Source of the DNA: Paenibacillus nanensis
GTDB taxonomy: Bacteria; Bacillota; Bacilli; Paenibacillales; Paenibacillaceae
Reading direction: 5' to 3'
DNA: 64,000 bases
NCBI RefSeq assembly: GCF_003583765.1
Contig: NZ_QXQA01000002.1
Location: 496,001 to 560,000 of the forward strand
Made by a program: the position numbers and the translations under genes. The notes below the pieces were generated by a model that worked only from the letters and a program-made list of their open reading frames with translations, was not told where the DNA came from and searched no databases. Position 1 is the first letter of the stretch; each line of letters opens with the position of its first letter. Of this stretch, positions 53,894-64,000 are shown in pieces.

Positions 53894-56800
53894 TTAGGCA
53901 TTTAAAAAGTTAAGATATAGAAGCAGTTCCTTGATCTGCACAACGGCCTGAGCACGGTCCACCTTGGCCTCCGGCGCGTATCGTTCCCCATCCATCCCTT
54001 GCATGAGACCGGCAGTCAATAAAGCGTCGACGCTGTCTTTCGCCCATACGCTTACAGATGAATGATCGCTGAATCTCGCCAAGGCACCGGTTCCAGCTGC
54101 CGGCTTTTGCCCTGCGAATGCAAGAGCTCGGTCAACCATAACGGCCATTTGTTCCCTCGTAATCGAATCGTTTGGCTTGAACGTACCATCCGCGTAACCC
54201 ATCAAAATGCCGGCTTCATTCGCCGCGCCTGCTGCGCCTGCATACCAGCTTGACGGGTCAACGTCGGCAAAAACAGCCTTACCCGGCTTCGGCGTCAGAG
54301 CAAGCGCTCTTACGACGAGGGAGGCAAACTCAGCGCGCGTAATGGGACGATAGGGCGCAAAGCGCTCTTCATCGATTCCATGGACGATAAGCTTGCTCGC
54401 CATCATCTCCACGTCGTCCTTCGCCCAATGACCATCGAGATCGCCAAACGTTCGGTCTAGCTTCACGACACCGTAGACGCTGTTCCCGTTCCTTTTTATC
54501 GTCACGATTGTTTTGCCGTCCGTCTCTTCAATAAGACCCGGAACGAAACGCATTTCGCCTGTCGCAGGATCAAGCATGACCGTCGTCATATTGCCGCGCG
54601 GCGATTGCGGCAGTGAAATCGTACGAGAGACGTACGTGCTGCCGAAGTCGCTCCACTCGATTGAATCAGAGGCTGTTTCGACTGTTATGGTGAACTCAAA
54701 CAAGCCGCTAACCAGCCGGATGCCGGAAGTCCCCGCCTTTTTCAGGAGCTCCTCCGCTTCTTGTTCGCTAACTGTTTCCATCGCGACGGAAATGCGAATC
54801 TCAGAAGCTTCTGTTTGAAGCTGTTCAGCCAAGGCGCTGATGTCGATAAGCTTAACCGGAAGGCTGTACGAGACTGCATCCGACTTTATTCGAATTGTCG
54901 CGTTCGGCGTGCTGCCGGCTGCTTGGAGAAGCGCGGATGCAGGAAGAACCGCCTCAACCGCGTCGCTGCCGCTGACCGCAACTTCGTACACTTGTCTTTC
55001 AATAGGCATCCCAGCCAATTTACTTAAAGCATCCGTTAGTTCGATGCCGTCCACCTCTACCCGCTTCGTTCCGCCGTTATTGCTGGCACCACTTTGGTTT
55101 GCGCCGTTATTATGGTTGTTGTTCGGCAATGGCGGCGGTGAATCCGGGTACAGGTCCGACGGAAGCTCGTCGAGCGTGATCACGTAATCATGATGGTACA
55201 CCTTGTGTAAATGCTCCGCCGTATTCGTGTTGCCGTCTTTGATGAAGCTGCCGGTCCAAGTACTGAAGAAGCTCCAGTCGGCGCCGTATGTTTGCAGCAT
55301 ATCCGGATCCGGAATAGGACCATTTTCCGCTAAGCCTACGACTTTTTTATCGTTCACTAGCGAGACGAGGCCCTCGTACCTTGCGATGCTCGGGTTATAA
55401 TCGCCTGCCGGGTTGTAAATATCGACGCTGGCGATGTCCACGACATCGTCTCCAGGGTACCAGTCCGCCTTCTCGGAGTTCCACACCCAAATCAGGTTGT
55501 TCAGGTTGTGATAGTTGGTCAGGCGGTCGTACATCAAATTCCACAGCTGCTTCGTCGGCTCCGGTCCCTTCGCGCCCCACCAGAACCAACCGCCTTCCGC
55601 CTCGTGCAGCGGCCGCCAAAGCACCGGCACGCCCGCATCCTGCAAGCGCTTTAATTGAACCGCAATCGCGTCAATGTCTCGGATGAGAAGCTGGTAATCT
55701 TCAGAATCCGGATGTTGAAGCGCATATTCCACGTCAAACGTCGTGTACTCCGTGTAGAAGCCTCTCCACCATTCCTTACCGGGTTCGTTGCCTCCAATTC
55801 CCTTCGGCGCATTCCAATGCCAGCAAAGCGCTACAATGCCGCCGCGGTTATACCAGGCGATCATCTTCTCAACCTCGGTTGACGTCGCCCCGTTTTCCAC
55901 GCGGGAAGGCGAATAATCCATCAAGTCGGTGGAGAATATCGCCGGGTATTTGCCTGTCTGCTGCTTGATCCACTCCACGTCTTCAAGCGTTTGCTGTCCC
56001 GAAATGATCTTGCGGCCGTACTGGCTGGCTAAGTATGACATCAGCGCCTTAGCTTCGGGCGTGGCTTCCGGATTGTTCAAGCTGCCGGTCACGTCGTGGC
56101 CATCCGTCGCAGCAGCGGCGGTCAGCTTGACATAATCGATATTGTACCAACCCCAGTTCGGCAAAAATTCAATCGTGTTGCTGCCCTCGCGCAGTAACGC
56201 TTTGCCGGCGGAAACCTCGGAGAACGCCGTCGTCTCGGCGAACGTAATTTCCGTGTTTTGCCCGTTTATGACCATGCTGGTTTTCTTCTCTCCGTTCGGC
56301 GAGCTGTAACCGATGACGACATCATACATGCCTTCGGCGGGCGCGTTATAGGTCAGTACAAGAGAACCCGTCTGCTGGAATGCCGCATACCCCTCGCCGG
56401 AATATCCCGTTCCCGAGGTGCCGATCGAGACGCCGCCCGTCATGATACCGTCCTCCGCTTCAAGCTTATTGCCTGACGCCGGCGGAGCGGCCGGTTCAGC
56501 TTTCAAATACTCGATGCCGTAATAGCCCCAGCCCCGCATAATCTTTACCGTATTGCTGCCGGCGTTCAGTAAAACTTTGCTAACCATCTTTTCAGCTCGA
56601 ACGGTTCCCGCAGCCGGCGCGTCCAGCATCAGTTCACCGGCGCCTGTACCGTTGACCTGGATGCCGGTTGCCTTGCTGCCGTAGCCTTCGGGAATATAAT
56701 AGCCCAAGCTTAACTTGTACAGCCCCGCTTCTTCGACGTTCACCGTAAACGCGGCGCTTCCGGCCGGCTCCTGTGCGCTGGCATCCTCGGCGAAAAAGTA

Positions 56801-57055
56801 GGAAATGTAGCCTTCTCCGTCATAAAGCGTATCCTCGCCTTCATTGACCGGACCCCGCTTCTCGATTCCATATCCTTCTAATATTGCGTCTGCATAGGTG
56901 ACGGTGACGACGCCCGCCGAATCGTCCGGCGGTGTTACGACCGATAGCTCGGAAGCGATAACCCAAGAAGCACCTTTTCCTAACGTTCCTAACAAATAAA
57001 ATAACACAACAAAGCAAAGAATGACACTGCAACTTACCCTAAACTTCAAGAACAT
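53894..57055 (-). CDS. Cell-wall GH26 beta-mannanase with two CBMs and SLH domains
   Basis: This 1053-residue secreted protein has a signal peptide (about 1-34), two CBM35-like modules (about 50-185 and 195-320), a GH26 domain (about 330-650) with acid/base E485 in WRPLHEAEGG and nucleophile E577 in GLAENG, an Asn-rich linker (about 655-685), a beta-rich region of unknown role (about 690-870) and three SLH repeats (about 875-1050). The ATG at 57055 follows GGGAGGGAG; the frame is open upstream without a ribosome site. It should be anchored to the S-layer or wall polymer and cut mannan to oligosaccharides for the LplABC-type importer. The neighbouring GH36 suggests galactomannan. Confidence 0.93.
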   Translation of the reverse strand: MFLKFRVSCSVILCFVVLFYLLGTLGKGASWVIASELSVVTPPDDSAGVVTVTYADAILEGYGIEKRGPVNEGEDTLYDGEGYISYFFAEDASAQEPAGSAAFTVNVEEAGLYKLSLGYYIPEGYGSKATGIQVNGTGAGELMLDAPAAGTVRAEKMVSKVLLNAGSNTVKIMRGWGYYGIEYLKAEPAAPPASGNKLEAEDGIMTGGVSIGTSGTGYSGEGYAAFQQTGSLVLTYNAPAEGMYDVVIGYSSPNGEKKTSMVINGQNTEITFAETTAFSEVSAGKALLREGSNTIEFLPNWGWYNIDYVKLTAAAATDGHDVTGSLNNPEATPEAKALMSYLASQYGRKIISGQQTLEDVEWIKQQTGKYPAIFSTDLMDYSPSRVENGATSTEVEKMIAWYNRGGIVALCWHWNAPKGIGGNEPGKEWWRGFYTEYTTFDVEYALQHPDSEDYQLLIRDIDAIAVQLKRLQDAGVPVLWRPLHEAEGGWFWWGAKGPEPTKQLWNLMYDRLTNYHNLNNLIWVWNSEKADWYPGDDVVDIASVDIYNPAGDYNPSIARYEGLVSLVNDKKVVGLAENGPIPDPDMLQTYGADWSFFSTWTGSFIKDGNTNTAEHLHKVYHHDYVITLDELPSDLYPDSPPPLPNNNHNNGANQSGASNNGGTKRVEVDGIELTDALSKLAGMPIERQVYEVAVSGSDAVEAVLPASALLQAAGSTPNATIRIKSDAVSYSLPVKLIDISALAEQLQTEASEIRISVAMETVSEQEAEELLKKAGTSGIRLVSGLFEFTITVETASDSIEWSDFGSTYVSRTISLPQSPRGNMTTVMLDPATGEMRFVPGLIEETDGKTIVTIKRNGNSVYGVVKLDRTFGDLDGHWAKDDVEMMASKLIVHGIDEERFAPYRPITRAEFASLVVRALALTPKPGKAVFADVDPSSWYAGAAGAANEAGILMGYADGTFKPNDSITREQMAVMVDRALAFAGQKPAAGTGALARFSDHSSVSVWAKDSVDALLTAGLMQGMDGERYAPEAKVDRAQAVVQIKELLLYLNFLNA

Positions 57056-57105
57056 CAAGTCTCCCTCCCTAAAGTTCAGACTTATGAATCCAGAATTATC
57101 ATAAT

Positions 57106-57119
57106 ATAAAACGCTTTCA
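57106..57119 (-). promoter_or_regulatory. cre-like operator upstream of the GH26-SLH gene
   Basis: The minus strand reads TGAAAGCGTTTTAT, 51 bp before the start codon. It matches the boxes before the GH3 gene and the LplB-type gene, which supports joint carbon control. Confidence 0.5.
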
Positions 57120-57219
57120 AAAACAATATGAATGTTACGTTTTGTTATGATTTTGTTTTGTAATTTAACTAACAAAATATACTTCTCAATGTCTGCTCAT
57201 TATTCATGCGCTTCAACAT

Positions 57220-57247
57220 AAAAAAACGCCGCCTTCACCAAGGCGGC
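57220..57247 (-). terminator. Terminator of the AraC gene
   Basis: A perfect 8-bp stem GCCGCCTT/AAGGCGGC with a 4-nt loop is followed on the minus strand by G and seven Ts (57226 to 57220). Confidence 0.9.
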
Positions 57248-57271
57248 TTTCTAAACTTATGGATATCAGCC

Positions 57272-58171
57272 TCACCAAACTACCGCTTGCTTGCGCAGCT
57301 GAGACGGCGTCATACCTTTATACTGCTTGAATAGTTTCGTGAAGTAATTCGGGTTATCGCACCCGACTCTTCCGGCGATTTCGGTGACCGACAGCGATTC
57401 CTCCCGGAGCAGTCGCTCCGCTTCATTCATGCGGCACATATTCACGTACTCGATGAAGGTCCGGCCTGTTATCTTTTTGAACATTTTGCAGAAATGATAG
57501 GGATTCAAATTGAGCCTTCCGGCTGCCTCCTCTACGGTCAGCTTGTCAGCGAAATTCGACTCGATATATTCGATCAACGCTTTGAACCGCTCCCGATTCT
57601 CGGTGTAGCGGTTATTCACGTGCTCGGGAAGCTGCAGCGGCAGGAAGGTGCGTGCCAGCAAGGTGAACAGCAAGTGCAGCTGGGATTTGATGATGAGCTG
57701 ATAGGCCGGCCGGTTCGCTTGGAATTCCGCTATCACCTCATCCAGCAGCTTGTATTGGGCCGCGCAAGCCGGCTTATGGAGCGCCGGCTTGACCGGGAGC
57801 TGCACTCTTCCTTCCAGATAGGGACGAACGTATTTCGCATGCAGCGGGTCATGGACGAAGTCGTTGAATAATGCGCCATTGAAAACGATGGACACAAAGG
57901 CAATATCGCCTTCATAAGAGCTGAAGCCCGTGTGCAGTCCGCCGGCCGGAACGAACAGCACATCGCCAGGCGAAGCCTCGTAAGGCTGGCTGTCGATATG
58001 AAAGATGCCGGTTCCCTGCTGCATCATAATCACTTCGAAATGCTCGTGCCAATGTAAGAAAAGAATCGATTGGCCGGCTCTTGCGCCGGGGCATTGATTG
58101 AAGAAGATCATAAAAGGATAGTTTTTCTCCGCCAGCTTTGTTACTTCCCGAAGCTCCTTCGGATAGGTCAC
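57272..58171 (-). CDS. AraC family transcriptional regulator
   Basis: The 299-residue protein has an N-terminal cupin (LHWHEHFEVIMMQQGTGIFH) and C-terminal AraC domain (LNLNPYHFCKMFKKITGRTF, then YFTKLFKQYKGMTPSQLRKQ). I chose GTG 58171 after GGGGGGTGAG. It is divergent from the oxidoreductase gene at 58375 and may regulate it. Confidence 0.9.
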   Translation of the reverse strand: MTYPKELREVTKLAEKNYPFMIFFNQCPGARAGQSILFLHWHEHFEVIMMQQGTGIFHIDSQPYEASPGDVLFVPAGGLHTGFSSYEGDIAFVSIVFNGALFNDFVHDPLHAKYVRPYLEGRVQLPVKPALHKPACAAQYKLLDEVIAEFQANRPAYQLIIKSQLHLLFTLLARTFLPLQLPEHVNNRYTENRERFKALIEYIESNFADKLTVEEAAGRLNLNPYHFCKMFKKITGRTFIEYVNMCRMNEAERLLREESLSVTEIAGRVGCDNPNYFTKLFKQYKGMTPSQLRKQAVVW

Positions 58172-58294
58172 CAGGCTCACCCCCCGCAAAATAGAACTAG
58201 TATTGCACAAGATTAGACGAGAAATGGGTTTACGATCAAGCTATACTGAAGATGCTTAGGAATACCATATGCCAAAATAGGAGTGGTAATCAAG

Positions 58295-58378
58295 ATGGCG
58301 AATCCGTTTGAAGAGCTGAGAGGAAGGTTCGTGGCTAATCCAGTCAAAACAGATTTGAGAGGAGAACGGGGACGATGA
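58295..58378 (+). CDS. Possible 27-residue leader peptide
   Basis: An ATG after AGGAGTGG opens a 27-codon frame (MANPFEELRGRFVANPVKTD, then LRGERGR) whose stop overlaps the oxidoreductase ATG as ATGA. The ribosome site and coupling argue that it is translated. It may tune translation of the next gene or be the remnant of a lost gene's N-terminus. I do not recognise its family. Confidence 0.45.
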   Translation: MANPFEELRGRFVANPVKTDLRGERGR

Positions 58379-59424
58379 CGATAACATATAAAGTTGCCGT
58401 TGCTGGATGCGGCGGCATGTCGAATATTTGGATCGATTACGCGTTAGAGAGGCCGGATACCGAGATTGTTGCCCTGGTCGATATAAACGAAGCGTTCGCG
58501 GCAGCGAAGAGAGATAGTAAAGGCTTGTCCTGCCCGGTCTTTACCGATATCGCCCAAGCGATCGAGCAGACTGGCGCAAACCTCGTATTTGACGTCACCA
58601 TTCCGGCGAGCCATTTTCAAATCAGCACCACGGCGATGAAAATGGGATGCCATGTCTTCGGCGAGAAGCCGCTGGCCGAAACGATGGACGATTGCAATGA
58701 AATCGTGCGCGTATCGGAGCAGACGGGCCGCACCCATGCCGTTATGCAAAATCGCCGGTACGACGCGCGTATTCGCGCCTTACGGGAGATGATCGCCTCC
58801 GGAACAATCGGCAAGCCCGGATTCATCGGCGCGGATTTCTTTATCGGCGCGCATTTTGGCGGCTTCCGCGATGCGATGGCAAGCCCCCTGCTCCTGGATA
58901 TGGCGATCCATACCTTCGACCAGGCGCGGCTCATTCTTGGAGCTGACCCGGTATCCGTCTACTGTCAGGAGTTTAATCCTCCCGGCTCCTGGTACGCGGG
59001 CAGCGCTGCGGCCATATGCATCTTTGAAATGTCCGACGGTTCGGTCTTCAACTACCGGGGTTCCTGGTGCGCGGAAGGAGCTCCAACCTCCTGGGAGGCG
59101 CAGTGGCGCGTTACCGGCGAGAAGGGCACCGCGATCTGGGACGGGCACGGAGCGCCTTATGCGGAAGTTATCGCAGACGGCGATCAGTCTGGAAAATTCA
59201 TCAAAGATTATGTCCGGGTAGAGGCTCCTTCGACGGCATTAAACCAACTGCGCTCGGGTCACTTCGGTTGTCTGGATGAGATGTTCGCCGCATTGGAGGA
59301 AAGCCGGCTTGCGGAGACAGACTGCCGCGATAACCGTTTCAGCATGGCTATGGTGCTCGCCGCGCTTGAGAGCGCGAGCGCTGGCCGTAAGGTGAACATA
59401 ACGGAATTTATGGCCCAACGTTAA
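58375..59424 (+). CDS. Gfo/Idh/MocA family oxidoreductase
   Basis: The 349-residue protein has an N-terminal Rossmann domain (VAVAGCGGMSNIW) and the family motif GEKPLAETMDDCNEIV, whose lysine is catalytic, then a C-terminal alpha/beta domain with MAIHTFDQARLIL. Such enzymes oxidise or reduce sugars and inositols with NAD(P). An adjacent AraC gene and downstream arabinofuranosidase suggest a sugar substrate, not identified. A strong GAGAGGAGAA site precedes the ATG within the small upstream frame. Confidence 0.9.
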   Translation: MTITYKVAVAGCGGMSNIWIDYALERPDTEIVALVDINEAFAAAKRDSKGLSCPVFTDIAQAIEQTGANLVFDVTIPASHFQISTTAMKMGCHVFGEKPLAETMDDCNEIVRVSEQTGRTHAVMQNRRYDARIRALREMIASGTIGKPGFIGADFFIGAHFGGFRDAMASPLLLDMAIHTFDQARLILGADPVSVYCQEFNPPGSWYAGSAAAICIFEMSDGSVFNYRGSWCAEGAPTSWEAQWRVTGEKGTAIWDGHGAPYAEVIADGDQSGKFIKDYVRVEAPSTALNQLRSGHFGCLDEMFAALEESRLAETDCRDNRFSMAMVLAALESASAGRKVNITEFMAQR

Positions 59425-59432
59425 CGGAACAA

Positions 59433-59467
59433 AATGGCCATGCGGGTTTAACGTCCGCATGGCCATT
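59433..59467. terminator. Bidirectional terminator
   Basis: Perfect 13-bp arms AATGGCCATGCGG/CCGCATGGCCATT with a 9-nt loop lie between the convergent oxidoreductase and ArsR-type genes, followed by CTTCGTTT on plus and TTGTTCC on minus. Confidence 0.85.
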
Positions 59468-59508
59468 CTTCGTTTCCTATCTGAAACCAGGCAGTTAGGA
59501 AACGCTCG

Positions 59509-60420
59509 TTAGCGTAGAGCGTCGTAATAGTACCGGATGACAAGATCCTGGTCGTAGTTGCCGAAGCCCTTGCCGAATAACGTCAGCCCGCCTCTCCCGG
59601 AACCGGCACCCTCGGGGCTCAGGCTGAACGTCCAAAACGGCCGGTCCAGCTGCAATTCGCTGAGCGTTACATCCGAAATGCGCTGGCCGTCAATGTACGT
59701 TCCCCTCTCGTTGATGCGCAGCGCCTTCAAGACGCCATATTGATTGACGTCCTTGTGCCACCACTTGGGGGTCAGCCTCCCTTTCTGCTCGCCGAAATCA
59801 CCCGGGCTGGTCCAAACCCCAAGCATTTTCTGATTCAGCGTAAACCGAATATCCGACGGCCAATTTTCGTTCACTTGAGGCGCTTCCGAGCCGATCTCCA
59901 TCGAGATCCCGATTTCCTTCAGCCGCTGATCCTTGCGCAGATAGTTCGGCACTTTATATTCGACGAAGCCGCGGGCGAACCATAGAATGCCGGCATTTAC
60001 CCTTTCCGGATCCATGAAGCAAGCCGGATTATCATAATCGCCGATTATTTTCGCCGTCGTGGCGATGCCGCAAGTGGGCCATACCTCGTAATCCGTAAAA
60101 TGGCCAACCGGAACGGCGATTTCTTGGTACGTTTCCGCTGCTTCTACAGGGGGAGATAGCTTGACCTGCATATACTCTTGCTTCACATAGCAATATTTGT
60201 AGGTTCCGCCGTTCACCCGCCTCATTCGGCTGCCTACGATCCCCGCTTGCTCCAGCTTGTTTACATGACTGCTTACGATGGCGTTACTGAGATAAAGCTC
60301 TGACGCTAGCTCCTTGATATGCATTTCCTTCCGGTACAGCAAGTCGATAATTTTCAGCCGCGCCTCGCTTGCTAATGCTTCGTATACTTTAAGCGAAGCG
60401 GAATCCGTCGTTAACAGCAT
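59509..60420 (-). CDS. ArsR-type regulator with sugar-operon context
   Basis: The 303-residue protein has an N-terminal winged helix (YEALASEARLKIIDLLYRKE, then LYLSNAIVSSHVNKLEQAG) and a C-terminal beta-rich domain of about 210 residues of unknown role (VNENWPSDIRFTLNQKMLGV, and many aromatics), which may bind a carbohydrate. ATG 60420 lies after GGAGG at long spacing. It is divergent from the GH51 gene and probably controls it. Confidence 0.85.
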   Translation of the reverse strand: MLLTTDSASLKVYEALASEARLKIIDLLYRKEMHIKELASELYLSNAIVSSHVNKLEQAGIVGSRMRRVNGGTYKYCYVKQEYMQVKLSPPVEAAETYQEIAVPVGHFTDYEVWPTCGIATTAKIIGDYDNPACFMDPERVNAGILWFARGFVEYKVPNYLRKDQRLKEIGISMEIGSEAPQVNENWPSDIRFTLNQKMLGVWTSPGDFGEQKGRLTPKWWHKDVNQYGVLKALRINERGTYIDGQRISDVTLSELQLDRPFWTFSLSPEGAGSGRGGLTLFGKGFGNYDQDLVIRYYYDALR

Positions 60421-60543
60421 TCCCCAATAGCCTCCATTTAGAATTTGCAATTTCCCGAATCCTGAAAGTATAACTTGTGACAATATCTTTATTATGATAC
60501 ATATGAGTTAAGTTATCAATTATTTGAATTCGCCTTATCATGA

Positions 60544-62064
<1,521 letters not shown>

Positions 62065-62075
62065 TAAAAGTCGCT

Positions 62076-62108
62076 AAAAGGGGCGCTTTATGCAAAGCGT
62101 CCCTTTTT
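62076..62108 (+). terminator. Terminator of the GH51 gene
   Basis: Arms AAAAGGGGCGCTTT and AAAGCGTCCCTTTTT pair with one G-T wobble around a 4-nt loop, ending in five Ts. Confidence 0.85.
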
Positions 62109-62251
62109 GACGTGCAGCAGCAAGTACGTCTGAGCTTCCGTTGGAAGTCGCACACTCTTTGGACATAATTATCGCTCAGCGTCATGCCAAGCTGGCGCGC
62201 TTCCATTCTTTCTTGTGCTTCGAAAACAACATAATCTTTAGCGTTTCGATA

Positions 62252-62282
62252 TTGTACGTCAGATTAGACCGCGCGTTATAAT
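62252..62282 (+). promoter_or_regulatory. Possible promoter of the patatin-like gene
   Basis: TTGTAC and TATAAT stand 19 bp apart, about 70 bp before the start codon. The spacing is long. The rest of 62109-62251 shows nothing I can name. Confidence 0.4.
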
Positions 62283-62350
62283 ATATCTACGGAATTTATT
62301 AGGCTCAAATTTAAAATGTCCAAGCGGGCAAAGAAGGAGGTCCGGAAGCC

Positions 62351-63535
62351 GTGACATCAACGAATACAGGCAAGCTGGCGCTTGCGCTTGAAGGGGGCGG
62401 CGCCAAAGGCGCTTACCATATGGGAGTTATGAAAGCCTACCGGGAGGCCGGCCAAGCCTTCGACGCCATAGCCGGGACCTCGATCGGCGCCCTGAACGGA
62501 GCCGTCATCGCGCAAGGCGATTTCGAGACTGGGTATCAGGTATGGGAGCAGCTGGACGCTCGGTCGATCTTCGACATAAGCGATGAAGAATACCGCTTGC
62601 TGATGCGGCGAAAGCTCGATACGGCCGCCTTACGACTCTTGGCCGCGCGCACGAAGAGGATCATTGCGGACAGAGGCATGGACACGCGGAAGATGCGCCG
62701 GTTGATCGAATCCCTCATCGACGAAAGCCGGCTTCGGGCTGCCGCCGTAGACTTCGGCCTGGTGACGGTCTCCTTGAGCGACCGGGCGCCGCTCGAGCTC
62801 TTTAAGGAAGATATTCCGCAGGGGCGTTTATTGGACTATCTGATGGCCAGCGCCTCATTCCCCGGCTTTCAGACGACGTTCATCGACGATAAAGCTTTTA
62901 TCGACGGCGGACTGTACGACAATTGTCCGATCAACATGCTCGCACGCAAAGGATATACGAGCATCGTCGCAGTCCGGACGTTCGGGCTCGGCATAACGCG
63001 CAAAATCCGCTATCCCGACCTTTCGCTTACGACAATCTCGCCCTCCGAGCCGCTTGGCGGTACGATGAGCTTTATCCCCGAAGCGATAAGCCGCAGCATG
63101 AGCATGGGGTATTATGACGCGCTTAGGCAGCTGAGGGGCTTGCAAGGCCGCACTTACTGCATAGATATAGGCGGTTTAACCGAGGAGGCGTGCGACGAGC
63201 TGCTGGCTTCCATCCCCGATGCCAAGCTCCTTGCGCTCGGCCGTATGCTCGGCGCGAGCGGCATTCCTGCCCGGGAGCTGTGGAGCAGGGTCATCGTGCC
63301 GAGGCTGTCAGGCAGCATGCGCCTCGAGGCTAACGCGTCCTCCATCGCCTTTATCGTCAGTCTTACGGAGGCGCTTGCCTCGGCTAAGGGAATGAATAAG
63401 TACGCTGTCCATCCCTTCCCCGACTTGGTGCGCTCCTCTATAAGCGGTCCTCTGAAGAACGTCCGTGGACTCGGCTTCCGGCAAGTGGAGCTCTGCATGG
63501 CGGCTCAGCGCATTCTAGAAGCGATTCGGTTGTAG
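62351..63535 (+). CDS. Patatin-like phospholipase
   Basis: The 394-residue protein has the oxyanion loop LEGGGAKGAYHMG, nucleophile S44 in GTSIG and the dyad aspartate in FIDGGLYDNCP, so the Ser-Asp pair is intact. It resembles bacterial patatin-type acyl hydrolases acting on phospholipids. The C-terminal 100 residues are less conserved. A GTG start follows AAGGAGG. It stands alone, convergent with the LysR gene. Confidence 0.92.
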   Translation: MTSTNTGKLALALEGGGAKGAYHMGVMKAYREAGQAFDAIAGTSIGALNGAVIAQGDFETGYQVWEQLDARSIFDISDEEYRLLMRRKLDTAALRLLAARTKRIIADRGMDTRKMRRLIESLIDESRLRAAAVDFGLVTVSLSDRAPLELFKEDIPQGRLLDYLMASASFPGFQTTFIDDKAFIDGGLYDNCPINMLARKGYTSIVAVRTFGLGITRKIRYPDLSLTTISPSEPLGGTMSFIPEAISRSMSMGYYDALRQLRGLQGRTYCIDIGGLTEEACDELLASIPDAKLLALGRMLGASGIPARELWSRVIVPRLSGSMRLEANASSIAFIVSLTEALASAKGMNKYAVHPFPDLVRSSISGPLKNVRGLGFRQVELCMAAQRILEAIRL

Positions 63536-63557
63536 GGAAGCTTGCGATCGCATTGAT

Positions 63558-64000
63558 CTATTGCAGCTTTCGATAATAATCCTGCACGAACGCCTTGAAC
63601 TCACGAGCCACCTTCGTCATATATCGGTTCTCGTACCAAGAAAGTTCGATCGTTCGTTTACTTAACGGCTCTTCGATCGAGAGAAGAACGACGGAGGAGC
63701 CCTGCGAGCCGCCCCATGTAATCGACGGTATGAATGAAACGCCGAGTCCCGCGCGGACCAAGCTGCGAACCATCGAAGGTTCGTCGCATTCATAAATAAT
63801 ACGAGGCTCAAACCCTGCCGCGCGGCAGAGGGCATCCGTCGTTTCGCGCAGCTGCTTGCCCGGCTTTAAGCTTATGAAGCCGTCCTCCGACAGCTCGCTC
63901 AGCCGAACGCTCCTGCGGCCGGCCAGACGGTGTCCGCTCGGGACCGCAAGCATCATTTCCTCTGTTAATAAAGGTATGGATTCGGTGCCCAAAATTTTAA
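63558..64000 (-). CDS. LysR family regulator (C-terminal part; 5' end outside window)
   Basis: About 147 residues of a LysR effector domain are present (LLTEEMMLAVPSGHRLAGRR; later LVRAGLGVSFIPSITWGG). The frame continues to the window edge, so the DNA-binding domain lies outside. The TTG at 63992 is inside the domain and is not a start. Confidence 0.88.
   Translation of the reverse strand, partial: KILGTESIPLLTEEMMLAVPSGHRLAGRRSVRLSELSEDGFISLKPGKQLRETTDALCRAAGFEPRIIYECDEPSMVRSLVRAGLGVSFIPSITWGGSQGSSVVLLSIEEPLSKRTIELSWYENRYMTKVAREFKAFVQDYYRKLQ

Overview
The window looks like chromosome of a Paenibacillaceae bacterium (Paenibacillus, Cohnella or a close relative). Support comes from secreted glycosidases ending in S-layer homology (SLH) domains, LplB/YtcP/LplA-type sugar ABC systems paired with YesM/YesN-type two-component regulators, many AraC, LacI and LysR regulators, strong AGGAGG ribosome sites and moderately high GC. 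No rRNA, tRNA, CRISPR array, phage or transposase gene was seen. This placement is inference.

Layout. 1-7.1 kb: a truncated secreted GH3 enzyme with an SLH tail, a GH78-like rhamnosidase and an AraC regulator. 7.3-10.3 kb: a three-gene operon (DJ-1/PfpI, PNPOx-like, DsrE-like) divergent from a LysR gene. 10.5-21.4 kb: a tightly overlapping operon built on a 57-residue LysW-like amino-group carrier protein, and the most interesting object here. 21.7-40.8 kb: an organosulfur island with a peptide ABC transporter, a B. subtilis ytm/ytn-like S-alkylcysteine salvage operon and its LysR regulator, and an SsuD-type sulfonate monooxygenase joined to a sugar-type ABC transporter. 41-62 kb: plant polysaccharide use, with LacI, two GH26 enzymes, an LplABC-type transporter, a two-component system, GH36, an oxidoreductase and GH51. 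62.3-64 kb: a patatin-like phospholipase and a LysR gene cut by the window edge.

Carrier-protein cluster. The order is lysW, lysX, a shortened DegT-like protein, a DegT aminotransferase, lysY, a kinase-peptidase fusion (LysZ+LysK), two half transketolases and an MFS exporter, with an ATP-grasp ligase and a flavodoxin-like reductase behind. The enzyme set fits a carrier-bound route: load Glu, phosphorylate, reduce to the semialdehyde, add a C2 ketol by transketolase, transaminate and hydrolytically release. It parallels the Streptomyces route to 2,6-diamino-5,7-dihydroxyheptanoic acid (vazabitide A). No NRPS is visible here; the ATP-grasp ligase may act instead. The pathway is inference; the genes and motifs are seen.

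Sulfur island. The peptide-transporter and cystine-transporter operons share an ATAGA-N5-TCTA(T/A) box, placed 56-59 bp upstream of a TAGG(A/G)ATTAT(A/G)AG promoter motif. The LysR gene and the ssuD-like gene share a different signal, a 19-nt leader hairpin followed by an intrinsic terminator. A mobile-looking repeat of about 180-215 bp occurs twice in opposite orientation, once beside lysW and once inside the LplABC-type operon.
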